A stretch of DNA of 64,000 nucleotides from Eretmocerus hayati. Taxonomy: Eukaryota > Arthropoda > Insecta > Hymenoptera > Aphelinidae. The position numbers and the translations under genes were made by a program. Positions 12,416-24,599 of this stretch are shown here, one piece after another. The stretch covers positions 149,904,522-149,968,521 of the forward strand of contig CM056741.1 in assembly GCA_029851415.1 (NCBI GenBank), given 5' to 3'. Below the pieces are notes generated by a model. That model had not been told where the DNA came from. It searched no databases and worked only from the letters and a program-made list of their open reading frames with translations. Position 1 is the stretch's first letter. Each line of letters begins with the position of its first letter.

Positions 12416-12587
12416 GGGTAATTTTTCTGCAAATTTAAAAAAAAGTTTCATCAAGATTGGTGCAAATTAGAGCCCATGAAGTTGTGGCTAAGTATCTCAA
12501 TATTTTAAAAATTTCGTCACAACTTCATGAGTACAATTTTGCACCGATCTTGATGAAATTTTTTCAAAATTTGCAGGAAAATTATCC
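12416..12587. mobile_element. Short foldback MITE, about 172 bp
   Basis: Near-perfect inverted repeats of about 80 bp per arm surround a short spacer near 12500. Paired blocks include TTTCATCAAGAT with ATCTTGATGAAA, TGAAGTTGTG with CACAACTTCA, and CTGCAAATTT with AAATTTGCAG. The ends read GGGTAATTTTTC and GGAAAATTATCC. No target duplication is obvious and there is no coding capacity. It sits just upstream (genomic right) of the CS-alpha-beta gene. Confidence 0.6.
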
Positions 12588-13948
12588 GCACATGCGTAAA
12601 CATCGTCTTTCGTTCTCCGTTGTTTGGTTGCTTTTATATTTACAATAAACCAACTTGACCGCAAGATGGCGCCATGGTCGCTGTTTTCAGGCTGAGGAGT
12701 GTCCTGTAGTCCTGAAGACCAGTCTGGAGCACTGGAGTCCCCGCAGAACCGCAACCAGGCACGCATCCGCATACTCAAAGGTTGCGGCTGCGTGCAATGT
12801 TTCTGAGGGCGAAATTATTGTTTATATGCTTTTATTGGTATTGAATGAGTTGCTCAGATATTATCGCGCTTTTGAATTATCATATCACACAATTTTATGG
12901 AGTTACATTTATTACAAATTGAGAAAAACTTGAACGGAATATTATTTGGTGATACAGAACGTATCCTCACCTATTCCGATTTATTCCTCAATAAAAAACA
13001 GTTTGGGCAATATCAGAAAGTAACGCGCCTGTGGGTTGGAATTTCCTATCGAATGAACCCTCCCACGTCCGAAAATTCTGAATCTAGCTACCAAAAAGCT
13101 TGAACAGGTGTGAGCATAAAGCAGTATAACTTGCACAGCGAGCTGAGAAACTAGGATTTTCTTGAGATGTGGAATGGATTGCCGGGCGTGAAACAACCCA
13201 TTCGGCTGAAAGTGTTAAGGTGTTTCTCTCGCCTTATTTCTTTTGGGTCATTTTCGATCCAAACCTCACATTTCCGTGAGGTTGAAATACTATGAAGCAA
13301 AAAAACGGTTCATAATCTCCCATCTCATATGCAGTGCGATCAAAGCGCCATTGATTGAGCGAATATAAAATATGATCCTCTCCAGACTGGCGTTAGCGAT
13401 GACCAAAAAAAGGGCATCAGAATTTAATATTTCCTCGAGGTGATTCGACGTGGGCACACTATGGTGTGATGAGTATCGCGAAAATTGCAAAACTGACTCC
13501 AAATTCCACCCATGAGATGCTCTCTCGGTGGATGTCTTTGTAGAAGAATAATGATGTTTTATGGCTAAATTGAGGTTTTTTCGTCCCATGTAATCACACA
13601 CGGACAATTGATATCGCTCACTATTATGAGACACGAATCTTTACAATTCAGGTTAAAATGGATCCTTATTTTTTTTGTTTGGTTCCAACTCTTCAAGTGT
13701 GGGTTTCCATACCTAACAAGGGCCCAGGTGTGGATTTATCCATACAATCCAGAGAAAAAGTGACGCCCTTGGACATCAAATGATGATTCACATAACTTTG
13801 CATGCCTTCTTCATTTTTTTGAACTATTATGTGAATAATATATCAAATAATGGAAACGAGACTCCTTTAATCAAGACTTATACGCCCCAGAATACTCGTA
13901 AATGTCCAAAATTGTGAGAGATCTCATTGTGATGCTCCGCATGACCAG
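12588..13948. other. Intergenic, no confident gene
   Basis: Minus-strand open frames at 12981-13196 and 13290-13634 have hydrophobic stretches but no family motif. They were considered as signal-peptide exons for the CS-alpha-beta gene and not accepted, because neither offers both a start codon and a donor in the needed phase. Confidence 0.4.
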
Positions 13949-14550
13949 TCAAAAGAATAAGATATGTATTCTCAAATTTTTCACGAAATCAGCCGTGCAT
14001 TGTGCCTTATTAAAACATTCAAAGAGAAGAATTCTTAACAAAAGAACTATTTGTGCATCATTAAACTGTTTCGCCCATAAAGGGCTAAAGACTGGATTCT
14101 TCCATGTCAAATCATAAAAAGTTACAAATTCCTTGACTGTAATCGTACCTTTTATCTCCAACGGAACATTTGGGAAGATGATATCTGTAAATCATAATAA
14201 GATTAGTTTATGTTCTTTGCAAATAAATTTTTTTGAATCGAAATATATTAAATATTGCTATGAGATTTTCTGTCTCTTGTTACCACCAGATCCGAGTAAT
14301 TTTTCATTGGATCAATGCTGTAATGGTATTACAGCCATTTATATTTTGTCGCAGTTCAGCTTCACCAAGAGACTGATGTCATGAGCTAAATTCATTTGAT
14401 GTAACTTGCAGTCTGTGGAACTTACCAATATAATTTGACGAAATGGTGTTCGGGCCTGATTCCTTCCAAAAACGATCTAGAACCCAAGAGTAAAGTTCGC
14501 TGTTGAGATGAATGACGTGTGAACACATTTTTCTCGAATTTGCCAGGCAG
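13949..14550 (-). CDS. Unidentified protein fragment, two exon-like blocks
   Basis: Minus strand: one block runs from about 14530 (ATG, reading MCSHVIHLNSELYSWVLD) down to a strong GTAAGT donor at about 14415. The next block follows a TTTACAG acceptor at about 14183 and continues to a TGA at 13949. The join restores one frame (one base then two bases, giving Asp). The product would be about 110 residues with a balanced, aromatic-rich composition and sequences such as RFWKESGPNT and IIFPNVPLEIKG. I do not recognise the family. The 2.1-kb palindrome begins directly at 14551, so the gene may be cut by that insertion. It could equally be the 5' part of a transcript running toward the CS-alpha-beta exons, or chance. 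Confidence 0.28.
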
Positions 14551-16661
14551 CCCGTGTAAAAAAAACGTCTTGCAGAAAGTCTGACAAAATATGTCTCCCT
14601 CGAGGTCTCGGAGAAAGTGTGGCTTACCAGACTTTGCGAGACTTTTGATTGTGTCGCGGAAAGTCTGGCTCATTCAGCCAGACTCAGATCAAGACTCGAT
14701 GAAGACAAGGATAAGCAGGAAAAGTCTCGCGAACTGTCTGTCGGGTTTTGCCAGACCATCAGCGAGATTTCGTGAAAATTTTCAACTTTTATCGTCTAGT
14801 GTGGCAGATAGTCTGGCATGATTTTCCAGACTAAGACCAAGACCATGATTGGTGTGGCTTGAGGTCTGGCATAATTTTGGCATACGAAAATCGAGACCTA
14901 AAGTGTATTGTTCGAGCTCTGGCATAATTTCCCAGACCAAAACCGAGACTCAGTGTGTATTGTGTGTATGGTCTGGCAAACTATGCCAGACCACCATAAA
15001 CATCAAGTGCCAGATCTTCTATAGTGTATGATTGTGCTACCGTAAGCCATCTAGGATTTTCAGCCATCAGGCGCAATGCGACGGCCACGGTGCGGGTCAT
15101 AAAAACTCATCAAACCGAATCCTACCGAAATCAAAAAAATATTTTCATGACGATTGCACTCTACTCATACAGAGGTATAACTATGCAACGGCAAAATTAG
15201 GTTCTTCTCCGCATCAGCAGCAAGACTTTCTCGATCCGCACCTGAAACAAATAATTGTCCACAAAGAAGTACAAGGCTATCTACGAGAAAATAGTTATGA
15301 ACATCACAAAGAGGGATGAAATGAAGCTTTGCCGATAATTACGGGCACTTGGGAGAGAGGTTATAATAGGCCATCAGAGTGCAGTCCAACGCTTACATCT
15401 ACTCGAAATCGGGATGGCGAGAACTTGAAAAATACTCATCTAATGTGCAGATCCTACTTGTCGGAGCGTAGTGATAGTTTTTCATATTCCCCTCACAAAA
15501 AATTCTCGTCAGGCTTGGGAAGCATGCACATGATGTCGGAGGCTACTATTCTGGGTCTTTGGAATTTTCTGATCGATGTTATTGTCAAGTGAACGGAGTG
15601 AACTTGTTGAGGTTACTGTTTCTATGTTTACACAGCAAGCGCGAGTGATTTGATGTTCTCGATTTGTCTGACTTTACGTACATGCTTTACATAGGCTCTA
15701 CCGATGACGATACTCTGGCTGAGAAACGGAGAATTCATCATGGCTCGACGATGGATGGAATCTGCACATTCGATAAGTATTTTTCAAGTTCTCACCGCCC
15801 CGATTTTGAGTAGATGTAAGCGTTGAACTGCACTGATGGCCTATAACCTCTCTCTCCCAAGTGCCCGTAATTATCGGCAAAGCTTCATTTCATCCCTCTT
15901 TGTGACATCTTCATAACTATTTTCTCGTAGAGAGCCTTGTAATTCTTTGTGGAAAATTATTTGTTTCAGGTGCGGATCGAGGAAGTCTTGCTGCTGATGC
16001 GGAGAAGAACCTAATTTTGCCGTTGCAAAAGTATACCTCTATATGAGTAAAGTGCAATCGTCGTGACAATATTTTTTTGATTTCGGTAGGATTCAGTTTG
16101 ATGAGTTTTTATGACCCGAACCGTGGCCGTCGCATTGCGTCTGATGGCTGAAAATCCTAGATAGTTTACAGTAGCACAATTATACACTAGAAGATCTGGC
16201 ACTTGATGTTTATGGTGGTCTGGCATAGTTTGCCAGATCATACACACAATACACACTCTGAGTCTCGGTTTTGGTCTGGGAAATTATGCCAGAGCTCGAG
16301 CAATACACTTTAGGTCTCGATTTTCGTATGCCAAAATTGTGCCAGACCTCAAGCCACACCAATCATGGTCTTAGTCTTAGTCTGGAAAATCATGCCAGAC
16401 TATCTGCCGCACTCGACGATAAAAATTGAAAATGTTTATGAAATCTCGCTGATGGTCTGGCACAACCCGACAGACAGTTCGCGAGACTTTTCCTGCTTAT
16501 CCTTGTCTTCATCGAGTCTTGATCTGAGTCTGGCTGAATGAGCCAGACTTTCCGCGACACAATCAAAAGTCTCGCAAAGTCTGGTAAGCCACACTTTCTC
16601 CGAGGCCTCGAGAAAGACATATTTTGCCAGACTTTCTGCGAGACGTTTTTTTTTACTCGGG
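14551..16661. mobile_element. 2.1-kb palindromic foldback element with internal GTCTGGC/GCCAGAC modules
   Basis: The left arm (14551 to about 15455) and right arm (about 15755 to 16661) are inverted copies of roughly 900 bp with scattered mismatches, around a spacer of about 300 bp. Termini are CCCGTGTAAAAAAAACGTCT and the complement of CCCGAGTAAAAAAAAACGTC. Within each arm at least five short inverted pairs of GTCTGGC and GCCAGAC occur 15-40 bp apart, for example around 14665-14685, 14740-14755, 14870-14935 and 14970-15015. The element is thus a palindrome made of smaller palindromes. No transposase frame was found. This organisation resembles foldback (FB)-type transposons (inference). Confidence 0.75.
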
Positions 16662-16795
16662 AGGATATGACCACGTTGCAATCGATATTAAAAGTCAACG
16701 ATGACGTAATATTCTGTATAGCAAAACCTCCCCATTAACGTGTGTTGAGCATCAAACTTATCGTAAGGAACAGTATCTTACAGATCAAAGTAATA

Positions 16796-19592
16796 CAGGC
16801 AACCCCCGATATTCGCGGTTAATGCGCACAAAGAAAATGCCGTGAATACCGAAACCGCGAAAACCGGGACCTTGGGCTTACGGGAAAAGGGGGGTTACGT
16901 ATACATATGTGGAGTCGTGAGTGAGTAAAATATCCACACGTCATCTTCAATAAAGAAATTCATGTAAGAGGCCTAACAAGCTCACTTGATATGTGAAAGA
17001 TACGAAGTAACAGTATGATACGATAAAAAAACTACTGCAATTCACTCTAAAATCTGTTGAAAAACTCAGTCACGAGCGTGCGGGTAAAGAGCTCTGTCAC
17101 TCTTAATTGGCGAACATACAATCTCTGATGAGTAGCCATGAAAGTTTTAAGAACTTCCAGTGGCGGATTTATAGTGATGCTAATTGAAGCTACAGCTTAG
17201 GGCGGCAGCTCAAGGGGGGTGGCAGATTCCGGGGAAGTTGTAGTTCGGGAACGTTGAACGACCTCATCTGAAAGTTTGTGAATTGAAAAAACAAGTGCAA
17301 AAAGAATTGATTGCATTGAAAGAATAAACGAAAAAGTACGTGAAAGCTTGTCAACGGTCAACTCTTCGAATCTTTTTCATCCCAAATGTTCCTTCAATGT
17401 ATCGTTATTATTTCCTTGTCTGAATTTTCAGTCATGGTTTTGAAAATTTTGCTCGTTCGCGTAGCTTGCAGAAAGACTGAAGATCTTCTTTAGTGTCAAT
17501 AATTTTGGAATATCGAATTATCATGTTGAAGACAATCAAAATAATCACATATATCACATTTTGATTCCTTTCATATCTATAAATGGAAATACACTAATCA
17601 AAGATCACCCTTCGTAACAATAAAATGATTTTATTTTGAAAAATAATTGTTTTTCTCTGCGTAACAAAATTTAGGGTCAGAAATGATGCATGAACGTACA
17701 ATGATATTCTTGTGTATTTTGTGACGCTGAGACAGAATCCGACCTCCGATTTGCACTCACACCTTAGGGGTTACTTTTAAATTGAAAGGACTGGATATTC
17801 AAAAATAGAGTTTCTTATACGTTCTTCCCTCATTCCCTAATTTGGAGGTCCCAGGGAGTACCAATTGGTCAAAGAAGCAAATCAAGTTCTGTTTTCGTAC
17901 ATTTTCATGCCCGCTGAACACGATCCTGGTAGTTTCAGAACCCTAGGATGCTACATTCGCTAACTCGTTCCCCTCGTATACCTGGAAAGAAGGCTAATTT
18001 CGTAATCAAATTTAAAAAAATTATGAATCATCTAAGATAGGCTAATTTGAACGTTCGAGGTCGTATTTTCTTGATTTTGGAGTGTATTTTGGGGAAAAGA
18101 TATGTCCGGTATCCATAAAAACAGTCGTTCAATGCCTCGGATTTGTTTTTATTCGCGTTTTTGCAATAATTTTGCCTGTGTTGAAATCACGATAAGAAAA
18201 ATGTCTTCTTGTCGTAGGTTTTCAAACACGGTCTTCCGATGCAAGATGACCGTCTAAATACGATACTGTGATCCGTCCAACGAGTCAAGATTTTTTGCTA
18301 GCCGTAAAAAACCTGCTTTTCTAGAAGTTTTCTTGACCTAGACGGAGATCCTGCCATGATAGCCCAAAGCGAACCACGGGATCATGTTAAGACGGTTATT
18401 TTGTCTCGGAAAATCATGTCAGGATACCACGTGCAAGGGGAAATTTTTTTCCCGTGATTTTAACACAGCAACAATTATTGCAATAACAGGTGTTGAAAAA
18501 AAATCCGTGGCATCAAATCACACTTTCTCCAGGTATCGAACAATTCTTTCCTCCCAAGTGTATAACAAAACGAAGGAAATACGACACGAACGTTCAAATT
18601 GGTCCATCCTAGTCCGTTTCATGATTTTTTCGAAATATCTTACGAAATTCAATTTTTTCCTCAGATACTCCATGGACTAAGTAGCTTACACGGCTCCACG
18701 ATTACATTGTAGCGTCCTGAAACCAACGGGATCGTGTTCAGTCATCCAAAGTATGTAGGAATTTATTTATCTTGAAATGCATTTCGACCAATCGTCACTC
18801 CCTGGCTAAGTGACCTTCAGACTCGGAAATGAGGGAAGACTGTCTAAAGCGCTGTTTTTTGGAAATCAGTTTTTTTCCAATTGAAAACAAAAATCCTGAC
18901 GTGTAGGCTCAAAAATGAGGTCGGAATCGGGTGCAGCGTCAGGAAATTTATGAGAATATCATTGTTCGGTCATTGCATTATTTTCCTAACCCAAAATTTT
19001 TGTTGCGGAATGTAATTCAAGTTTTAGAAATGGTCCCCAAACTTTTTCTAATGTTGTTGAAAAATATATGGGAATCTCATTTTTAGGGGGGGGGGGGGCG
19101 GGTCGGGGACGGCAGCCTAGACGCAGCTTGGGGCGGCGCTTGTCTTAAATCCGCCACTGACATTTTTCTTCTAATGGCAAGCAAATTTGACATTCTCAAT
19201 TCTTCCGAAAGGCTCACAGTTCATCATCACGTTTTCTAATTGACGAATATGCTTTCTCTCTACGCATGGTGCCATGACTAGAATTCAGATAGTATCTAGG
19301 TAAACTAATAACTTTGTAGTATAACCAACTAATCAGTCTTGAAAAATAATAAAAATACCACCACCCTCAAAATGATGGACCGAGTGATGAAGTCACAAAG
19401 TTGGTTTGGGATGGCAAATTTGGATTTCCATCAAAAATTCACGTCTCATGAGCTAAGTTATCTTGAAAATCCAGATCCAAACAGCGAATAAGCGAGTCAG
19501 GTCACCACGAATACCGGGGAATTCCGCAAATCAGAAACTATGAACAAGCGAATCCCGCAAATACCGAGACCACGGATAGCGGGGGTTGTCCT
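16796..19592. mobile_element. pogo/Tigger-like non-autonomous element interrupted by a nested foldback
   Basis: Termini are CAGGCAACCCCCGATATTCG on the left and the complement of AGGACAACCCCCGCTATCCG on the right, each flanked by TA (16794-16795 and 19593-19594). TA targets and CAG...CCCCG...TTCGCGG ends are characteristic of pogo/Tigger members of the Tc1/mariner superfamily. Subterminal sequence on both sides repeats phrases such as 'gaataccg' and 'ccgcaaat'. Without the nested insertion at 17158-19159 the element is about 800 bp and has no transposase. Confidence 0.65.
17158..19159. mobile_element. Nested 2-kb foldback element with hAT-like CAGTGGCGGATTTA ends
   Basis: The left end reads CAGTGGCGGATTTATAG and the right end is the complement of CAGTGGCGGATTTAAGAC. 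CAGTGGCGG ends are common in hAT elements (family knowledge). The halves are diverged inverted copies about a centre near 18300. Examples are 'gaatccgacctc' near 17736 versus its complement 'gaggtcggaatc' near 18917, and the 'ttgcaataatt' blocks near 18165 and 18472. A clean 8-bp target duplication was not seen (agaacttc left, acattttt right). A second copy of part of this sequence lies at about 45700-46150. Confidence 0.55.
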
Positions 19593-19594
19593 TA

Positions 19595-21282
19595 ATACGT
19601 TGTAGAAGTACATGTATATAGAAATATCGAATGCATAAGAAGATTCTCGGTTTCACAAACACTTCGTAAAGCTGTTCATGACATTAAGAACCTCTTCAGC
19701 GCCTTGATCTTGTGTTTTGTGATGGAGGAACCTTCATTTCGTTTATAAGGGCGTTAGCTCACGCATACCGGCCTATCCCATTTGCAAATTTATCAATACT
19801 CACATATTTTGCCTTTGTAGTTTGTTTTAACCTCGGTGTAACCTGTGAAATGTACAATGTAAACAATTGGCTTGAATTTTTGGGATCCTGGGAGGTGTCT
19901 TTTTCAAATTTTCATGATGAGGAATCTTCTCTAAGAACATTATGTATCGAATTCTAACCAAACGAGACTTGGCATACAGAACTCTTGTCATTCTGCGATA
20001 TTTCAAAAAATGTCATATCAAATTGGCTCAATCAGCTCTTCCTCGATGGAATAAAAAATATTGTATAAAATCGACCATCTCCAGGATGGGGATTTCAATT
20101 ATCGGCACATACTTATGTCTTGGAGTAGTTCATTGCTTCGAAGATTCTCCACTTACCTTTACCGTTGTATATCAACTTTGCAGGTTCTGAAATAATTATT
20201 AACAATGTTCACTATTAAAGTAAACCCTGAATCATGAATTGTTAAATTGATTAATTTGGGATATTGATGAATATTCAATCTTCGATGCATGAAGATTTGG
20301 TGTATTGAAAAATAGTGAGATGGAGCTCGTAAACCTAATAAATAAATCTTTATGAGGTTTGTATGGCTTATCGAATTAAAAAAAAATCGGAAAAAGGAAC
20401 TCGCTCAGCAAGAATAATTATGAAGCTCTTCTGATTTCTTGAACAAAAAAAAAACGAACTTAGATCAAAGTTTGTGTTAGCAATGGTTGGACTGGTAATT
20501 ATGTGGTGAAAGGAAAAGTATCTTGTTCTGATTTCACTATAAGATTCGCAATTAAACAAACTTCAAGGCAAATGATCTTACTTTCGGTAAAACTTCAAAC
20601 TCATGAAGGAACATTTTTTGCATTCGTCAGAACAAGTTTTTTTAAAAAAGGAAATACAGTATCATTGATATTACGACACATGCATAGAGCCCTATTCAGA
20701 AAGAGTTCTCGTAAGAATTCGCATACATTTTGACTGGGAAATGGATTAATGAATTGGTTTCGAATGAGGTATTAGTATCTAATTTTCTCCTCTTGATTGA
20801 AAAATTATTATTCTCCATAAAAGTCAATATTTCAGATCTGAAGATCGAACTATTGATTTATGTAGAGACCATTTGAAATTTCATCTGAGGACCAATAGAA
20901 GAGCTCAATTACGCTCAATCTCAACATCTTCTCGTTAAGTTAGGGTAAAATTGCTAATGATAAAAGTCGGACACTTATAACGTACCTTGGCACACCAGAA
21001 GTAAGGAATTTATGCATGTTTTGAGACATGGTTCTTGCGATTTTACGTCGGGAATAGTATTTCTGTCAGCCCAGAGCCCAGTTCACCAGAACCCACTTGG
21101 GGGCTGGCAATTATTTTAAGCACTAGTTGCATAAACAATCTGGCTTTTTAAAAGTATATATCTCGATGTAAAGGGTTGCCTGTGATACTCGATTGTTATT
21201 GAAGTTAATATTATCATGTATCGATAGAATCAGGAAATTTCATGCAGTAACTATGGGCATCTTTATGAAATAATTTGACATA
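19595..21282. other. Intergenic, nothing recognised
   Basis: Open frames at 19712-19957, 19942-20190 and 20503-20733 (plus strand) carry no recognisable motif. Poly-A runs at about 20380 and 20440 are the only low-complexity features. Confidence 0.45.
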
Positions 21283-22350
21283 CAGACCCTACCATAAATG
21301 ATGGAACATGCATGCCTGTACTGATTCGACAATAACTCCAATCTTCTTGGGTCTACTAGGGCGTTTGAAGAAGCATTATGAAGGTCATGAAAAGACCTTT
21401 CAAATCATGTAAGACGATTTTTTTTCAGATTTCTTTTAGCGTTTCCAAATCGATGACAAAAAAGGGAAAAAATTGACTTCAATGAATCACCTGTCATATT
21501 GACGGAGATGAGTCTATCAGAAAAACCTCCATGGCATCTTGTAGGTCTTTTCAAGACCTACAATTTTCTTTTTTTTTAAATTTTCTACGACCTTTCTGAT
21601 CCAAAATAGAGCCATTCTACGGCTAAAATGTGATACATGCGAATCCATATAGCCGATGAGTAGCGCAGAGGTTTGATATTCTCAAGTTTCGATTTTTAAT
21701 GCGAATAATCATCACCGACAGTGTTCAGAATACACGATTTCTACGTAAAATTGTCTCAATTTTCCGAAAATGTAGTCAGAATTCCTCTTCAAGGTGACGA
21801 AAATGGTTTAAAGGTCGCTCTCTGCCGAAAACCGAGGTTTTCTCAGAAATTTTTGATTCTATGAACATTTAAATCGTTTTCGATTCCTTGTAGAGAAATT
21901 CTGACCCCATTTTTGAAAAATTGAGACAATTTCACGTAGAAATCGTGTATTCTGAACACTTCCGATGATGATTTTTCGCATTAAAAATCGAGACTCGAGA
22001 ATATTAAATCTGCCGTAAAATGGCTCTATTTTGGATCAGAAAGGTCGTAGAAAACTAAAGAAAAAGCAAATTGTAGGTCTTGAAAAGACCTACAAGATGC
22101 GACAAGAATTTTTCTGATAGACTCATCCCCTTCAAAATGACACGCGATTGGTTGAGATCAAATTTTCTCCATTTTTGTCATCGATTTGGACAAACTAAAA
22201 AAATTGGAAAAAAATTTGTTTGAGAGGTCTTTCCATGACCTTCTCAATGCTTCTCCAAAGTCCAAACGCCCTTGTATGTACACCGAAAAAGATTGGTGTT
22301 ATCGTCGAATTAGTACAGGTATGCATGTTCCATTATTGATATAGGGACTG
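21283..22350. mobile_element. Tc1/mariner-like foldback MITE with TA target site, 1,068 bp
   Basis: TA flanks both ends (21281-21282 and 22351-22352). The ends read CAGACCCTACCATAAATGAT and the complement of CAGTCCCTATATCAATAATG, and then share TGGAACATGCAT. The arms of about 500 bp are inverted copies meeting near 21820. Shared blocks include 'gggcgtttg', 'aaggtcatgaaaagacct', 'atttctacg' and 'aaaatcgag'. The phrase 'aaaagacctacaa' is itself palindromic within the arms. There is no transposase. TA duplications plus CAG-type ends point to mobilisation by a Tc1/mariner transposase (inference). Confidence 0.75.
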
Positions 22351-23094
22351 TAGTTCCTTGAAGAGCTTGTTACATTGATTGGAACCAAAGTTCAGAACTA
22401 GCGTTGAGGTTCAGTATTATTTAGTATCACGTGAAATCTAAAACCGGTTCTGCAAAAATTCTTTTGAAAACTCTCAAACCTTCTTATCGTCCTTCAGGTC
22501 GTCTAATGAAGGATCTAACATTTTACACGCATAAACATGAAAGTCCTGCGGCTAGTCACTTAATTTAATTAGAGGCTCCTTCGAGAGAATTATGCAATAC
22601 GATCAGATCTTGGTAAAAAGGACTTACTATCTTCATTTGGCGAACTTGTTACTGTATTCATGTGTGCAATCAAAAAAACGACTAATACGAGAATATCCAT
22701 ACTCCCAACAGATTTGGAAAGCACGCTGGGTTAAAAGTCTCTTGTTTAATACTGTTTTACTCGCAGCAGAGGATTTTAGAATACCGTAGAGCCGTATAAA
22801 TTGATTGAAAAATGCGAGAACAAGATTTGAATAGCACGTAGAGCTGATGAATTCTTCTGCTTCAGTGGCCAGAATAAATCATATGAAAAGAAAGCAAACA
22901 ATTCACTATTAAAAGAGATGTTTATATAATTCATGGCTTCACTGTGATAAGATTATGATGTAGCGAGCAATGAAAAGAGTCATTGATGTTATCGACATAG
23001 AATCGATCGGTCTGATTATACAATTAGTTCGTAATTTTTGAAGTCGTGTTCATGCAAATTCAGAGTTCTCAAGAATCTTGCCTGTTTTGAAACC

Positions 23095-23270
23095 AACATT
23101 AAGGTCGCCTTTCCATAGCAGATGGTGCGGGTACCCTCTCAATGTGTAAGAGAGAGACACCAAAGTCGCGCCATCTCTCTCGCTCTCATTATTAGGTTAG
23201 GGATTTTCAAATCTCGCGGGCTAATTCTGGAAAAATATTTGTCCCATGGAAAGGCAGCCTCGGTGAGCGT
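23095..23270. mobile_element. Possible small MITE with 15-bp inverted ends
   Basis: The left end AGGTCGCCTTTCCAT and the right end, the complement of AGGCTGCCTTTCCAT, bracket about 170 bp that contains a GAGA-like run (gtaagagagagacac and tctctctcgctctc). The flanks do not show a convincing duplication. Confidence 0.35.
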
Positions 23271-24599
23271 AATTTGCCCTCCACTGTTTTTGTCCTGCTC
23301 ATAACTGGGGCAGGTTTTAGTAATTTTGAAGGGAGCTTAGCTCGTTCAAGAGCTCGTTTCTAGACATAAAAAACGGGGGAAAATAAGCTGAAGTACAGGA
23401 CAATTCAGCAAAAAATTGAGTTATAATAGATTTGAAAATGATAGTTCCTTGTGAGATTTTGAATAGGTATGCCGAGTCCCTGTGGACACCGTTTGTTCCC
23501 GAAACGTACCGCAGGAAGTTCCCCTCGGAACTAAGCTACCTTCGGTTGGGCGTTTCTACGACCCACGAGCAACGTTGTGGGTAGGCAAAAATGCCCGCGA
23601 GCGTTTACGTATCCACAGCGTTGTTTACTGGTTCCGGGAGGGGTATTACACATATGTCACACTTCCCACGTACGTACATCTATACGTTTCCTACGTCAAC
23701 AACGGAAAACAAATAAACAAACATAACCTCAGAATTCGTCTGCTCAAAACAGTCCGGTCAGTTTTTGCTCAAATACTTCATAGAATTTAGTAGAAATTGC
23801 GGTTTCCGGTGTTCACATTGGTTGTGAAAATGTTTCATGTAGAATTTGATTTGTGAATTTGTTGCATGAGGTTATTACACAAAGAGCCGAGATGAGAGAA
23901 CGGCTGTTGCTGAAGCAATTTTTCGGGATGATTCAATTAAGTATTTCAGGATGCTGCATGCCGGTTCATTCTCTGATTCACTTCAGGGATTAGATAAACT
24001 GATAATCCTGCGCGTAGATGTGAAGCTGTAAGGTAGTGTGTTTTTCAATCAATGTTTGTATTCAAACTCAAAATTGGATGCAGTAAGATAATTGAACAAG
24101 ATGAAGTCATTACTCAGTCCGTGTTTCACTCTGTACATGTTTGCAGCTTCGTTCGCATCAATTGTCCCGAAACCACGTAAATGAAGTTTTTCGGAAGGAA
24201 TTCCGTGAGAACCACCAGGCGAATCACACCATTCTCAGATTTTTTGATACATTATTCATCCTTATTCATTATTCATTATTCTACGTGACTTTTAGGTCCG
24301 ATCAGTGGTGCTGTAAATATTAATCTGACTGAACTTTTTGTCTCAATGAACAGACACTCAACGAAAAAATCTCATGCCTCCCAGAGAGGCTCTAGAATAG
24401 CGGAGAAGGCAGAGGAAATGTACATATATCCTTCCCAGTCTGTGGGGCAGGCTTCTTCCTTTTGGAAACTCAAGAATCGTTTCGAGTCATTCTTGACATT
24501 CAAATCGTATTAAAAGCTTGAATCGTCCTATGCAATCTATTTTATAATATTTTGGGAGTATAGCGGAGTTATTATTATCTCGGACATGGCTTCTGATTG
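23271..24599. other. Intergenic, with a GC-richer block at 23470-23700
   Basis: A plus-strand frame of 102 codons spans 23482-23790 in a block with higher GC than its surroundings. No protein family was recognised on either strand. Its CpG content could reflect old transposon coding sequence or a regulatory island. Confidence 0.35.

Noticed and set aside
13290..13634. Minus-strand frame considered as the missing 5' exon of the CS-alpha-beta gene
   Set aside because: A hydrophobic run occurs in one frame (near 13480) but ends in a stop and has no ATG or donor in the required phase.
23482..23790. 102-codon plus-strand frame in a GC-richer block
   Set aside because: No motif, no splice sites and no poly-A signal nearby; codon content is unconvincing.
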